Assembly: GCF_000950575.1 (NCBI RefSeq)
Contig: NZ_CP011005.1
Location: forward strand, 434,001 to 498,000
Reading direction: 5' to 3'
Origin: Psychromicrobium lacuslunae
GTDB taxonomy: Bacteria; Actinomycetota; Actinomycetes; Actinomycetales; Micrococcaceae
DNA length: 64,000 nt
The position numbers and the translations under genes are program-made. Shown piece after piece: positions 1 through 16,243 of this stretch (within the stretch, counting starts at the first letter, position 1; every line of letters starts with the position of its first letter). The notes below the pieces were generated by a model. The model was not told where the DNA came from and ran no database searches. It saw nothing but the letters and a program-made list of their open reading frames with translations.

Positions 1-447
1 CGGATGATCGTTGCAGGGAAACCAGCTGGGTGCACCGGTGGGCTGGCCGGCGACCAGCACGCCATCGGCCAATTCTTCCCAACCAACATCGCCCCAGAGA
101 CCGATGGTGGGAGCCGGGTTTCCTTCGTAACGAATTTCGGTGCTGAACTTCTTGTCTTTACTGAGTGGTTCGGCCAGTTCGATCAGCAATTGCTCGGCGC
201 GATGCGAATATTTGGCGATTTTGAGATTCTTACCACCGCTTTTCACCGAAACCTTGCCGACCTTGAGCCCAGCCAGGCTGAAGCGCAGTGTTTTCAGCTT
301 GACCCGTGAGGTCGCCGAGATAACCGCCTTGGCGATCAGCCGATTGCTCGCCAGTCGGCAGTCCAAATCCAACTCGTAGTGGGCGACCTGATAATCAGCG
401 CTACCGTGACCGGGGGTGTAGGGGTCGAGACTCTCTACCACACTCAT
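1..447 (-). CDS. M1 family metallopeptidase, N-terminal part (runs off the window)
   Basis: Reading the minus strand from the ATG at 447 gives an open frame to base 1 (149 codons). It begins MSVVESLDPYTPGHGSADYQ and contains QPTGAPSWFPCNDHP, the conserved substrate-binding N-terminal domain motif of actinobacterial M1 (aminopeptidase N/TricorN-like) zinc peptidases. The GAMEN and HEXXH motifs would lie beyond the edge and are not visible. The start overlaps the stop of the NRPS-like gene upstream as TGATG, so the two are probably translationally coupled. The family identity is well supported by the motif; the peptide substrate is unknown. Confidence 0.85.
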   Translation of the reverse strand, partial: MSVVESLDPYTPGHGSADYQVAHYELDLDCRLASNRLIAKAVISATSRVKLKTLRFSLAGLKVGKVSVKSGGKNLKIAKYSHRAEQLLIELAEPLSKDKKFSTEIRYEGNPAPTIGLWGDVGWEELADGVLVAGQPTGAPSWFPCNDHP

Positions 448-3400
448 CAGTTCCCTGCAGATCCCCTCTTAGCGCTCTTCTTCGCTGACTCAGTTTTTGC
501 TGATCGTTTTTCACCGGTGCCCAGTTGTCGGGGTCCCTGCCATGGAGAGACCGGATTGCCCATCCAGTAACTTCCCGCCGGGACCGTCTCACCGCGCATC
601 ACCAATGAGGCCGGTCCGACGGTGCCGCCCCGACCAATGCTGGCCGCGGGCAAGATCACCCCGTGCGGGCCCATGGTAGCCCCGTCCTCCAGAGTAACCG
701 TGTCGAGGGCCATGATTCGATCATGGAAGAGGTGAGTCTGCACCACACAGCCACGATTGACGGTTGAGCTTTCGCCCAAGCTGACCAGATCGGCCTCCGG
801 CAGCCAGTACGACTCACACCAGGCGCCGTGCCCAATCTTGGCGCCTAAAGCGCGTAACCACCAGACTAGGGCGGGAGTGCCGCTCGCGGCGCGGGCGAAC
901 CAGGGCGCGGCAACCAGTTCGACGAAGGTGTCGACAACTTCGTTCCGCCAAATGAAGGAGCTCCAGAGCGGATGCTCACCAACTCTGATCTTGCCGACCA
1001 GTAACCACTTAGCCACTACCGCGCTGCCGGCGGCAATGGCCCCGGCCAACATCACCACGATGCCACTGAGCAGGGCCGCAATCAGGTAACCCCAGCCGAA
1101 GAAGTCAAGCTTGGCTACCAGCCAGGAGAACAGGGTTAGCACGCTGAGCGCGATCACTACGGTAAGCACCGTAGGCACGAAACGACACACCTCCCAGAGG
1201 GCTCTAGCTACCTTGAGTTTGAGCGGTGGCTCAAAGGTGCGAGAGGCATCCGAGTCCTGGGCTATTCTGCGCAGCCTGACCGGCGGAGAACCCAGCCAGG
1301 AGGTACCTGATTTGGCTTTGGCCGGAGTTGCTGAAAGTACCGCGACGAGGGAGTTTTTCGGCACCGAACGGCCAGCTGCGGTCATCCCGGAGTTTCCCAG
1401 GAATGCTCGTTTACCGACCTTTGCGGGCGCGATGTGCACAAAACCGCCGCCGAGTTCGTAGGAGGCGACCATGGTGTCGTCGGCGAGAAACGCGCCATCG
1501 CCCACCGTCGTCATGGAGGGCAGTAGCAGCACTGTTGAAGCCTCAACGTTCTTGCCAATTTTGGCACCCAGCAGGCGCAGCCAGATCGGGGTGAAGAGGG
1601 AGGCATAGATCGGAAAGAGCAGATCACGGGCCAGATCGAGCACGCGTTCGGTGGCCCAGACTTGCCAGCCGATTCGGCCGCGCACCGGGTGGAAGCCCTC
1701 GCGCAATCCTATGCTCAGTAACCGCACGGTGAGCAGCACCAACACCATCAGACTGAGGAACCAGATCAGGGTGGTCAGCGGGGCAGCGAGCAGCAGTCGC
1801 GGGTAGATGTCAGTTAACGGTGCCGGGCCGACGATCTGTAGGGCCACGAAGCCAGCCAAGGCTGCGGCCGCAAACGGAATCAGCGCGAGTACTGTTGAGG
1901 CCACCGCGTAGATGCCAAGCCAGAGTCGAGCACTGCGCTGCGGTGCCTGCGGCCAGCCCGGCCGGGCTTTGCCGACCCGCTCGGCGGGGGAACCAGAAAA
2001 CTGTTGACCGGCTCGTACTTTGCCGAGCACCGCTGAACCAGCGGCCACCTCGGCTCCTTGGCCGACCTTAGCGCCCGGCATCAGCGTGCTTCTGGCTCCT
2101 ACCGTTGCATGCGCACCCACCGAAATGGAGCCGATCTGGACATTATCGCCATCAATCCACCAGCCGGAGAGGTCGACTTCGGGTTCAATTGAGCAGCCCT
2201 CGCCCAAACTGAGCAGCCCGGTCACTGGTGGCACCGAATGAAGACTGACGTCCTTGCCGATTTTGGCACCAAGCGCTCGGGCGTAGAGTGCCACCCAGGG
2301 CGCGCTGGCGAGCGAAACTGCTTGGGCGAGGTCAGCGATCTGCTCGGCTAACCACAGTTTCAGATGCACTTTGCCGCTGCGTGGATAGACTCCGGGCGTG
2401 ACACCGCGAAGCAAGATCCGGGCTGATACCACTGAGATGCTCATTCGACCCCAGGGGCTCACAAAAATCGCCCAGCTGGCGAAAACCCACCACCAGTTCA
2501 AGTGGTTCAGCGTTCCGGCCGGTAGCCACCAGGCCAGAATATTGTTCAGGAACATCAAATAGGTCAGCCAGCGCATACCGACCAAAATATGCAGCGGGAT
2601 GCCCATCAGAGTCTGGAAGATCTGTGACTTGCGTGCAGTCCGACGCACAGTACGGACTATCGCCGGTGCGCCAGCCTCGTACTCGGGCACCGATTGACGC
2701 GCCAATTCCAGTAAGGCCCCAACCCGGGGCTGGGCGTAAATATCGGCGACCGTAATGGTCGGATAGTGATTACGCAGCCTGGAGACCAGCTGAGCAGCGG
2801 CCAGCGAGCCACCGCCCTGGGCGAAGAAATCCGCATCTAGTGAGCTTGTGGAACCACCCAGCACCGCGTTCCATTGATCGAGCACCCATTGTGCGTCCGG
2901 TGCTAGTTCGACACCGTCAGCCGAATCGTTTTGCTGCGCCCCAGGCTGGCTGAGCGGCCAGGGCAGCGCATTGCGGTCCACCTTACCGCTGGTCTTGGTC
3001 GGCAAGGTGTCGGTCAGGGTGAGCATCGGGATCAAGGGAGCAGGTAGCTCACCGCCCAGCGCGGCTCGGAAGGCGGCGAGATCGGTAGTTGCTTCGGGAT
3101 CGGTCAGCACCAAGTAGCCAACCAATACTTGATTGCCGCCAGCAGTGGTTTTTACCGCCGCGGCGGCTCCAGCAATCCCGGGAAGCCGCTGCAGAGCGGC
3201 GTCAATCTCGCCTAGTTCAATGCGTCGACCGCCGAGTTTGATTTGCTCATCGGCGCGGCCCATGAAGATCAGTCCAGCGGTTTCGTAACGCACCAAGTCC
3301 CCGCTGCGGTAAGCGCGCTGCCAGCCCAGCGAGGGCATCGGGGCATATTTTTCAGCGTCCTTGGCAGGATCCAGATAGCGGGCTAAGCCAACACCGCCGA

Positions 3401-4460
3401 TGATCAGTTCACCCACTTCGCCTTCGGCCACCGGGGTGCCGTCCGGGCTGACCACGGCGAGGTCCCAGCCATCAAGCGGTAGGCCGATGCGTACCGGCGG
3501 CCTACCGGTGAGCGGTGCGGCGCAGGCGACCACGGTGGCCTCGGTCGGGCCGTAAGTGTTCCAGACCTCGCGGTCCGGTACCGCGAGCCGTTCGGCCAAC
3601 TCAGGCGGGCAGGCCTCGCCGCCAAAAATGAGTAGCCTGACGTTCTCCAAGGCCTCCACCGGCCAGAGTGCCGCCAGCGTCGGTACCGTGGAGACCACTG
3701 TGATGCCCTGCGAGATCAGCCAGGGGCCGAGGTCCATTCCGGTGCGTACCAGCGATCGCGGCGCCGGCACCAGGCAAGCCCCGTGCCGCCAGGCCAGCCA
3801 CATTTCTTCGCAGGAGGCGTCAAAGGCTACCGAGAGGCCCGCCAGCACCCGGTCATTGCTGCCAAGCGGCCCGCCAGCGGCCTGCCCGCTCGCGGATTGC
3901 AGAAACAGCCGGGCTTCGGCGTCTACAAAAGCCGCCGAGGAGCGATGGCTTACCGCGACGCCCTTAGGGGTGCCGGTGGAGCCGGAAGTGAAGATCACCC
4001 AGCAGTCATCGTCAACGGTGGGGGTGCGTGGTGCGGCGAAAGGCCGTGGTCGGTCCTTGCCGACAATGATGTGCTCTTCGCCCGCTTTCGCGGCATGCAG
4101 GACCCCGGCGACCTTGGCTTCGCTGAACACCAGTTTGGCCCGCTCGTCAGGGTCGTCGGCGTCGACCGGGACGTAGGCAGCCCCGATGGTTAGCACCGCG
4201 AGGATGGCGATGTAGAGCTCAGCCGTTCCGGAAGGGATCCGCACCCCGATCTTGTCTCCGGCGCCCAGGCCTGCGAGGTGAAGCGACTTCGCGTAGCTTT
4301 TCACTTCGCGCTGCAGCTCGGTGTAACTGAGCGAACGGCTGCCGTCGTCGAGCGCCGAAGCGTCTGGAAAACTGGCGGCAGTGGCTGCCAAGATGTCAAT
4401 CAAGGTCCGTTCCGGCGGAGTGAGTTGGCCGCCGGGGAACTGCGGTGAGTAGTTATTCAT
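447..4460 (-). CDS. Pls/PosA-like NRPS-like protein: adenylation, carrier and membrane/left-handed beta-helix domains
   Basis: The protein is 1337 aa. An adenylation domain spans about 20-505: A3 P-loop TSGSTGTPKG at 158-167, NTYGPTEA at 301-308, A10 lysine in SGKVDRNALP at 491-500. A peptidyl carrier follows at about 515-590, with Ser552 in QGGGSL as the phosphopantetheine site. There is no condensation or thioesterase domain. Instead a membrane C-terminus begins near 620 with several hydrophobic bundles alternating with hexapeptide (left-handed beta-helix) acyltransferase-like segments, the architecture of epsilon-poly-lysine synthetase relatives. By hand alignment the specificity pocket has Asp214 and Glu218, which hints at a basic amino acid substrate (inference). 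The start at 4460 was chosen because the longer reading overlaps the upstream oxidoreductase gene; this start lies 10 bases after its stop. The product is unknown; a membrane-linked amino-acid homopolymer or isopeptide is plausible. Confidence 0.85.
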   Translation of the reverse strand: MNNYSPQFPGGQLTPPERTLIDILAATAASFPDASALDDGSRSLSYTELQREVKSYAKSLHLAGLGAGDKIGVRIPSGTAELYIAILAVLTIGAAYVPVDADDPDERAKLVFSEAKVAGVLHAAKAGEEHIIVGKDRPRPFAAPRTPTVDDDCWVIFTSGSTGTPKGVAVSHRSSAAFVDAEARLFLQSASGQAAGGPLGSNDRVLAGLSVAFDASCEEMWLAWRHGACLVPAPRSLVRTGMDLGPWLISQGITVVSTVPTLAALWPVEALENVRLLIFGGEACPPELAERLAVPDREVWNTYGPTEATVVACAAPLTGRPPVRIGLPLDGWDLAVVSPDGTPVAEGEVGELIIGGVGLARYLDPAKDAEKYAPMPSLGWQRAYRSGDLVRYETAGLIFMGRADEQIKLGGRRIELGEIDAALQRLPGIAGAAAAVKTTAGGNQVLVGYLVLTDPEATTDLAAFRAALGGELPAPLIPMLTLTDTLPTKTSGKVDRNALPWPLSQPGAQQNDSADGVELAPDAQWVLDQWNAVLGGSTSSLDADFFAQGGGSLAAAQLVSRLRNHYPTITVADIYAQPRVGALLELARQSVPEYEAGAPAIVRTVRRTARKSQIFQTLMGIPLHILVGMRWLTYLMFLNNILAWWLPAGTLNHLNWWWVFASWAIFVSPWGRMSISVVSARILLRGVTPGVYPRSGKVHLKLWLAEQIADLAQAVSLASAPWVALYARALGAKIGKDVSLHSVPPVTGLLSLGEGCSIEPEVDLSGWWIDGDNVQIGSISVGAHATVGARSTLMPGAKVGQGAEVAAGSAVLGKVRAGQQFSGSPAERVGKARPGWPQAPQRSARLWLGIYAVASTVLALIPFAAAALAGFVALQIVGPAPLTDIYPRLLLAAPLTTLIWFLSLMVLVLLTVRLLSIGLREGFHPVRGRIGWQVWATERVLDLARDLLFPIYASLFTPIWLRLLGAKIGKNVEASTVLLLPSMTTVGDGAFLADDTMVASYELGGGFVHIAPAKVGKRAFLGNSGMTAAGRSVPKNSLVAVLSATPAKAKSGTSWLGSPPVRLRRIAQDSDASRTFEPPLKLKVARALWEVCRFVPTVLTVVIALSVLTLFSWLVAKLDFFGWGYLIAALLSGIVVMLAGAIAAGSAVVAKWLLVGKIRVGEHPLWSSFIWRNEVVDTFVELVAAPWFARAASGTPALVWWLRALGAKIGHGAWCESYWLPEADLVSLGESSTVNRGCVVQTHLFHDRIMALDTVTLEDGATMGPHGVILPAASIGRGGTVGPASLVMRGETVPAGSYWMGNPVSPWQGPRQLGTGEKRSAKTESAKKSAKRGSAGN

Positions 4461-4470
4461 CGCTGGTGGC

Positions 4471-5451
4471 TCATGGCAATAGCAGTAGCTTTCCGGTGGT
4501 CTTACGGGCTTGTAGGTCTCGGTGCGCCTGAGCAGCTTCGGCGAGCGGATAGCGGCCACCGATACGCACCTTGAGGCCGCCCGAGGCGACTGCCTCAAAG
4601 ATTTCAGTGGAGCGCCAGCGTCGCTCTTCGGCGGTCAGGGTGTGATGGGCGAGAGTAGGCCGGGTGATGAACAGTGAGCCGCCAGCGTTTAGCCTCATCA
4701 GGTCGAAGGGCGGCACCGGGCCGCTCGCGCCGCCGTAAAGTACCAAGGTGCCGCGGATCGCCAGCGAGGCCAGCGAACCGTCGAAAGTGTCCTTGCCGAC
4801 GCCGTCTAATACCGCGTCAACGCCGTGGCCTTCGGTGATCTCACGAATCTGCTCGGCGAAGCCACGGCCGGACTCGTCCTGGTAGCGAAGTACATGGTCG
4901 GCGCCGGCGGCCTTGGCCAGGGTCTCCTTTTCATCGCTGGAGACGGTGGTGATCACCGTGGCACCCTTTGCTTTCAGCAACTGGCTGAGCAGCAAACCAA
5001 CGCCACCGGCCCCGGCGTGGGTGAGAATGGTGTGACCGGGCTCCACTTTGAAGGATGAATTGATTAAGTAATGCGCAGTCATGCCTTGTAATGGCAGTGC
5101 AGCAGCGGTTTCCAGGTCGAGGCCCTGGGGCACGGGCAGCGCTTTTTCGGCGTCAACCAGGGTGTATTCGGCGTAAGATTTCGCGCCCTCTGCGGTGGCT
5201 ACCCGGTCGCCCACAGCGAAATCGCTCACTCCTTCGCCCACCGCTTCAACGGTTCCGGCGGACTCAGCACCTGGGGTGAACGGCAGTGCCACCGGGTACA
5301 GGCCTTCGCGTTGGTAGGTCTCAATGAAATTCACTCCGGCCGCGGCTACCTTGATCAATAGCTGGCCCGGGCCCGGTGCGGGCTGCTCAACTTCGGTGAT
5401 CTCTAAGACGTCCGGTTCACCGAGGGACTGCGCAACAATGGCTTGACTCAT
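4471..5451 (-). CDS. qor: NADPH:quinone oxidoreductase, MDR superfamily
   Basis: A 326-aa zinc-free medium-chain dehydrogenase/reductase. The N-terminal GroES-like domain has the quinone reductase signature (AAGVNFIETYQREGLYP), followed by a Rossmann domain with AGAGGVGLLLSQLLKAKGA at about residue 146 that binds NADPH. Cytosolic one-electron quinone reduction is the known family role. It is the first gene of a minus-strand run with the NRPS-like gene (10 bases between stop and start) and the M1 peptidase, though the link may be only positional. Length is normal for Qor. Confidence 0.9.
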   Translation of the reverse strand: MSQAIVAQSLGEPDVLEITEVEQPAPGPGQLLIKVAAAGVNFIETYQREGLYPVALPFTPGAESAGTVEAVGEGVSDFAVGDRVATAEGAKSYAEYTLVDAEKALPVPQGLDLETAAALPLQGMTAHYLINSSFKVEPGHTILTHAGAGGVGLLLSQLLKAKGATVITTVSSDEKETLAKAAGADHVLRYQDESGRGFAEQIREITEGHGVDAVLDGVGKDTFDGSLASLAIRGTLVLYGGASGPVPPFDLMRLNAGGSLFITRPTLAHHTLTAEERRWRSTEIFEAVASGGLKVRIGGRYPLAEAAQAHRDLQARKTTGKLLLLP

Positions 5452-5494
5452 AGCTCAATGCTAGCGGGCCTCGTCGCTGTCGCCGCGCTCCATG

Positions 5495-5992
5495 TCACGA
5501 ACTTACGCTCGCTGCCGGATGCTCCCTGAGCCACTTCCGGAACCTACGTTCGCCGTCGCGCATCAGCGCATTGTGTGCCCAACGGAAACCCGGTGCAGCC
5601 AAGGGGGCCAAAAAGTTCATCCACGGTTTGGTTGTCTGTACGCTCCAGTTAATCCTTAGTTCTGTGTGCGGCCCGGAGTCCGTTGTGTTGCCTTCGTTGA
5701 TCTCCAGGAACTGCGCGTCCCCGCTGCCGCTGAGGTCGCCACTGCCGCTCACCGACAGGCTGCTTTCCGGGACGATCCGCTGGACAGTCAGCTGTACTCG
5801 AAGTCGGTAGCCGAGCGGGCTGCGCACGCCCAGCCAGAGCTCGGAGCCGGTATCTAGCGGACTTGCTGGCCAGGATTCTTTGGCCAGGGCTGGCCACCAA
5901 TGTTCCCAGCTGCCCAGGGTGACTAGCTCCTGCCAGCAGCGTGTCGGCGTGGCCGGTAGCAGCCAAACCGTATGGAAGAGATAGCTATGCAT
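5495..5992 (-). CDS. SRPBCC (START/polyketide cyclase-like) family protein
   Basis: A 165-aa soluble protein with the SRPBCC pattern: an N-terminal strand and helix (PATPTRCWQELVTLGSWEHWWPAL), a middle of beta strands rich in S/T/V, and a long C-terminal amphipathic helix (ALMRDGERRFRKWLREHP). Such proteins bind hydrophobic ligands in a deep cavity; no ligand can be named. It is divergent from argC, and its ATG at 5992 lies inside the first ARG-box-like palindrome, so ArgR bound there could also affect it. Confidence 0.65.
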   Translation of the reverse strand: MHSYLFHTVWLLPATPTRCWQELVTLGSWEHWWPALAKESWPASPLDTGSELWLGVRSPLGYRLRVQLTVQRIVPESSLSVSGSGDLSGSGDAQFLEINEGNTTDSGPHTELRINWSVQTTKPWMNFLAPLAAPGFRWAHNALMRDGERRFRKWLREHPAASVSS

Positions 5993-6023
5993 AAATATTT
6001 ATCTCGATGTATATTTACATGAA
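5986..6023. promoter_or_regulatory. Tandem ARG boxes (ArgR operator)
   Basis: Two AT-rich imperfect palindromes stand in a GC-rich background. Box 1 (5986-6003) contains TGCAT and ATTTA half-sites at the spacing of the ARG consensus TGAAT-N4-ATTCA. Box 2 (6006-6023) contains the perfect palindrome ATGTA-TATT-TACAT (6007-6020). Their centres are about 19-20 bp apart, close to the two-turn arrangement bound by an ArgR hexamer. They cover the -35 position of the argC promoter. Confidence 0.8.
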
Positions 6024-6031
6024 ATTTGAGG

Positions 6032-8262
<2,231 letters not shown>

Positions 8263-8307
8263 CTGCCCCTAATCGTCAATAATCAGCAAACTCTTGCGAG
8301 GACATTC

Positions 8308-9200
8308 ATGAGCACCAAGCAGGCCCAGGACAAAGCCGCCATTCTGATCGAAGCGCTGCCCTGGATCCAACGCTTTGCCGGCACCGTGATGGTGGTCAAA
8401 TATGGTGGCAACGCGATGATCAATGATGAGTTGCGCCGCGCCTTCGCCGAAGACATGGTGTTCCTGCATCACGTTGGCATTAAACCCGTGGTGGTGCACG
8501 GTGGTGGTCCGCAGATCAGCTCGATGCTGGACCGGCTCGGGATTGAATCCGACTTCAAAGCTGGCTTGCGGGTGACCACGCCGGAGGCGATGGACGTGGT
8601 CAGAATGGTGTTGACCGGCCAGGTGGGTCGCGAACTCGTCGGGCTAATCAATGCCCACGGCCCTTACGCCGTCGGGCTCTCCGGCGAGGACGGTGGGTTG
8701 CTGCAAGCCCAGAAGACGGATCAAGACCTGGGCCAGGTCGGCGAAGTCGTCGGCGTGAATCCAGGTTCCATTCTTGACCTGCTCGACGCCGGGCGGATCC
8801 CGGTGATCTCCACCATCGCCCCCGAACTGGGCGATGCGTCAAGCGTTTTGAACGTCAACGCCGATACCGCTGCCGCAGCGCTCGCGGTCGCCCTGCATGC
8901 TTCCCGGCTGGTGATCCTGACCGACGTGGAGGGCCTGTACCGCAACTGGCCAGACAAAGGGTCACTCATCAGCGCGCTGAGCGTGAGTGAGCTCCGTGAG
9001 TTGCTGCCCAGCTTGGCCTCCGGGATGATCCCGAAGATGGAGGCTTGCCTTAACGCGGTGGAAGGCGGGGTGCAGAGCGCTTCGGTGGTAGATGGTCGCA
9101 GCCCGCACTCCATGCTGCTGGAAATTTTCACCACCGCTGGCAACGGCACCCAGGTCTTCCCCGAACAGGAAACCACCGCCTCGGAAGTGGGGCAGCAAGC

Positions 9201-9204
<4 letters not shown>
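8308..9204 (+). CDS. argB: Acetylglutamate kinase
   Basis: 298 aa. It phosphorylates N-acetylglutamate, the usual arginine-feedback step, as an amino acid kinase family member. KYGGNAM (about 31-37) and [10 protein letters not shown] (about 62-71) are the ATP and substrate loops, and the C-terminal [10 protein letters not shown] segment is typical. A GAGG ribosome site is visible before the ATG at 8308. The stop overlaps the argD start by 4 bases. Confidence 0.97.
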
Positions 9205-12015
<2,811 letters not shown>

Positions 12016-12051
12016 TAACTTTTGAAATCTGCAAACCTGAAAGGACCCTTC

Positions 12052-14684
<2,633 letters not shown>

Positions 14685-14749
14685 CGGAGCGCCGCTACGG
14701 CGGCCCCGCCGTCGTGCTGCTTAGCCGGCGCTGTGGTGCTTGGCTCGCC

Positions 14750-14790
14750 GCTGAACTCTGTGCCCTGATGTCTGGGGCACAGAGTTCAGC
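14750..14790. terminator. Perfect 16-bp inverted repeat after argH
   Basis: GCTGAACTCTGTGCCC (14750-14765) pairs without mismatch with 14775-14790 around a 9-base loop. It lies 65 bases after argH and 60 bases from the end of the convergent gene, so it can serve both. A T-run does not follow directly (TTTTGTTTT starts 21 bases later), so it may be a bidirectional, partly intrinsic terminator. Confidence 0.6.
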
Positions 14791-14848
14791 GTGAACGGTG
14801 CACCGGGGTGTTTTGTTTTAGCTCATCGGGTTCGATCACTGCCGAAAC

Positions 14849-15259
14849 TTACAGGTACAGCCGGTCTCCATTGAGAACCGCCCGAATTCGCCGCCCGACC
14901 CCTTTTCGCAAGTCTGGGTGAGTCCAGCCAGACTTGCGGGCGATTCCGCCTCCCATACCGCCACCCATGATTTCTCCGACTGAAAAGCAAAAGTAGCTCA
15001 GCTGCGCTCCGTCACGATTGTTCCAGTGCAGGGCATCGATGTCGTACAAGAGTTCGTGGAGTAGGGGCTCTGAGCATTTGACCCGGGAGGCGAGAAAAAC
15101 GGCGTAGGTCTGGCCGCCATAGTCACCTTCCAGAACGACGAATGCGCCTTGAATGGAGGCGGCTTTCGTAAGACTCGCGTTTGCGAGGTGATTTCTCCCC
15201 AGATTGAGGGGAAGAGCCGGGCTGGTTTGGCTTTTGGAAAGTTCATTTGAGGTATACAT
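14849..15259 (-). CDS. Hypothetical protein, Gly-rich GGGMGGG motif
   Basis: 136 aa, soluble, no signal or membrane segment. Features are a central beta-rich part (GAFVVLEGDYGGQTYAVFLASRVKCSEPLLHELLYDIDAL), then GEIMGGGMGGGIARKSGWTHPDL, and a basic C-terminus. From memory, actinobacterial hypothetical proteins with the same layout exist, but I cannot name a function. It points toward argH and shares the inverted repeat between them. The start at 15259 follows GAAGG. An alternative shorter start is not excluded. Confidence 0.6.
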   Translation of the reverse strand: MYTSNELSKSQTSPALPLNLGRNHLANASLTKAASIQGAFVVLEGDYGGQTYAVFLASRVKCSEPLLHELLYDIDALHWNNRDGAQLSYFCFSVGEIMGGGMGGGIARKSGWTHPDLRKGVGRRIRAVLNGDRLYL

Positions 15260-15405
15260 TCACCTTCGATCATCGCGGAATGCCTGATCGAGGTAAACAA
15301 TCGAGGCCAAAGCTAGCCAAATGTGATGAGACTTCGTCGGCTGGCAGATTCTCAACGGACGCTGCACTCCGGGGGGGCAACGGCGGCGCCGTGGTTTCTA
15401 AATAG

Positions 15406-15786
15406 CTACTGCTCCACCGGGGAATGCTGTTCCCGCAGGGAGGCTTGGGCGGCGTGAAAAGAAAGCGCCTGGGCGAGCCACTCGATCAAGCGCTGACCGG
15501 TGAGCCCCTCGGGGTTCACCGCGATCCAACTGCGCTCCATGGTCCGGCTTGGGCCCATTCGGGCTGGTTGAGCGAAGGGCTCGCCCAGCAGTCGTTCGCT
15601 ATTCGCGGGATCTATGCGCAGCAGCAACTCACCATGGCGTCGCGCCGCAGCGATCATTCGCCCGTCGATCATGAACGAGATCCCGCCGAACATCCGCACT
15701 TCACGGGGATGCCGGTCCTCGAGAGCCGACCTTAGCCGGTCCAGCAGTTCTGCTTGCGCTGGGTCCGGGGCTACTCGTGCCGTCAT
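15406..15786 (-). CDS. TfoX N-terminal domain protein
   Basis: 126 aa. A single TfoX/Sxy N-terminal domain is recognised by VRMFGGISFMIDGRMIAAARRHGELLLRID, with the MFGG turn and the following beta hairpin. In proteobacteria the full-length Sxy controls competence, but stand-alone actinobacterial versions have no proven role. Its start overlaps the end of the SnoaL-like gene by 4 bases, so the two are one operon divergent from an HxlR regulator. Confidence 0.8.
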   Translation of the reverse strand: MTARVAPDPAQAELLDRLRSALEDRHPREVRMFGGISFMIDGRMIAAARRHGELLLRIDPANSERLLGEPFAQPARMGPSRTMERSWIAVNPEGLTGQRLIEWLAQALSFHAAQASLREQHSPVEQ

Positions 15787-16169
15787 CGACCACCCTTTTC
15801 GAGGTACTCCGGGCCGTTGTACTGCAGATTCAAGGTCGCGATGCGGCCGTTCTCGAAACCGAAGAATTCGGTGAAGGTCATCGGGCCGCCGGGCATCGTC
15901 GCCGAGTAGAGCACCGCAGAGCCGGAGTTGTCATGCACGTCGTGAATGATCTCGAGCTCTTTGACCGTGGCGATGAAACCGGCCACACCATGCAGGAAGC
16001 CTTCGGTTGCGTCGGGCCGGTGCCCGGCCAGTGCTCCGGTGAAGTCCAGGTGGTCGGTGAGTAACTCGCGCATTGCCGCACCGTCCTGGTAGGCGGCCGC
16101 GCCTGCCTCAAGAATCCGGTAGTACTCGATGAGTACTTGGGGAGCCCGGGATGAGAGTTGAACGGACAT
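15783..16169 (-). CDS. SnoaL-like / NTF2-fold protein
   Basis: 128 aa. The cone-shaped NTF2 fold is suggested by an N-terminal helix pair (LIEYYRILEAGAAAYQDGAAMRELLTDHLDFTGAL), then TVKELEIIHDVHDNSGSAVLYSATMPGGP and a closing ENGRIATLNLQYNGPEYLE, where the phrase ENGRI is common in SnoaL-like enzymes and binding proteins. GAGGAT-type ribosome site is near. It is the first gene of a two-gene operon with the TfoX protein and divergent from the HxlR gene, which probably regulates it. Confidence 0.75.
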   Translation of the reverse strand: MSVQLSSRAPQVLIEYYRILEAGAAAYQDGAAMRELLTDHLDFTGALAGHRPDATEGFLHGVAGFIATVKELEIIHDVHDNSGSAVLYSATMPGGPMTFTEFFGFENGRIATLNLQYNGPEYLEKGGR

Positions 16170-16197
16170 GAGATCCTCCTCGACTCAAACAATGATA

Positions 16198-16212
16198 CTT
16201 TATTATTTAAAG
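16198..16212. promoter_or_regulatory. Candidate HxlR operator
   Basis: The inverted repeat CTTTA-N5-TAAAG sits in an AT-rich patch between the divergent SnoaL-like and HxlR genes. The location and symmetry fit a dimeric winged-helix regulator site; the assignment is inference. Confidence 0.4.
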
Positions 16213-16243
16213 CGGTTGCTTGAAAAAGTCAAGGGGTGATGGT

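Noticed and set aside
3556-4176. 206-aa plus-strand frame opposite the adenylation domain
   Set aside because: Ser/Ala/Thr-rich antisense shadow of a conserved NRPS domain.
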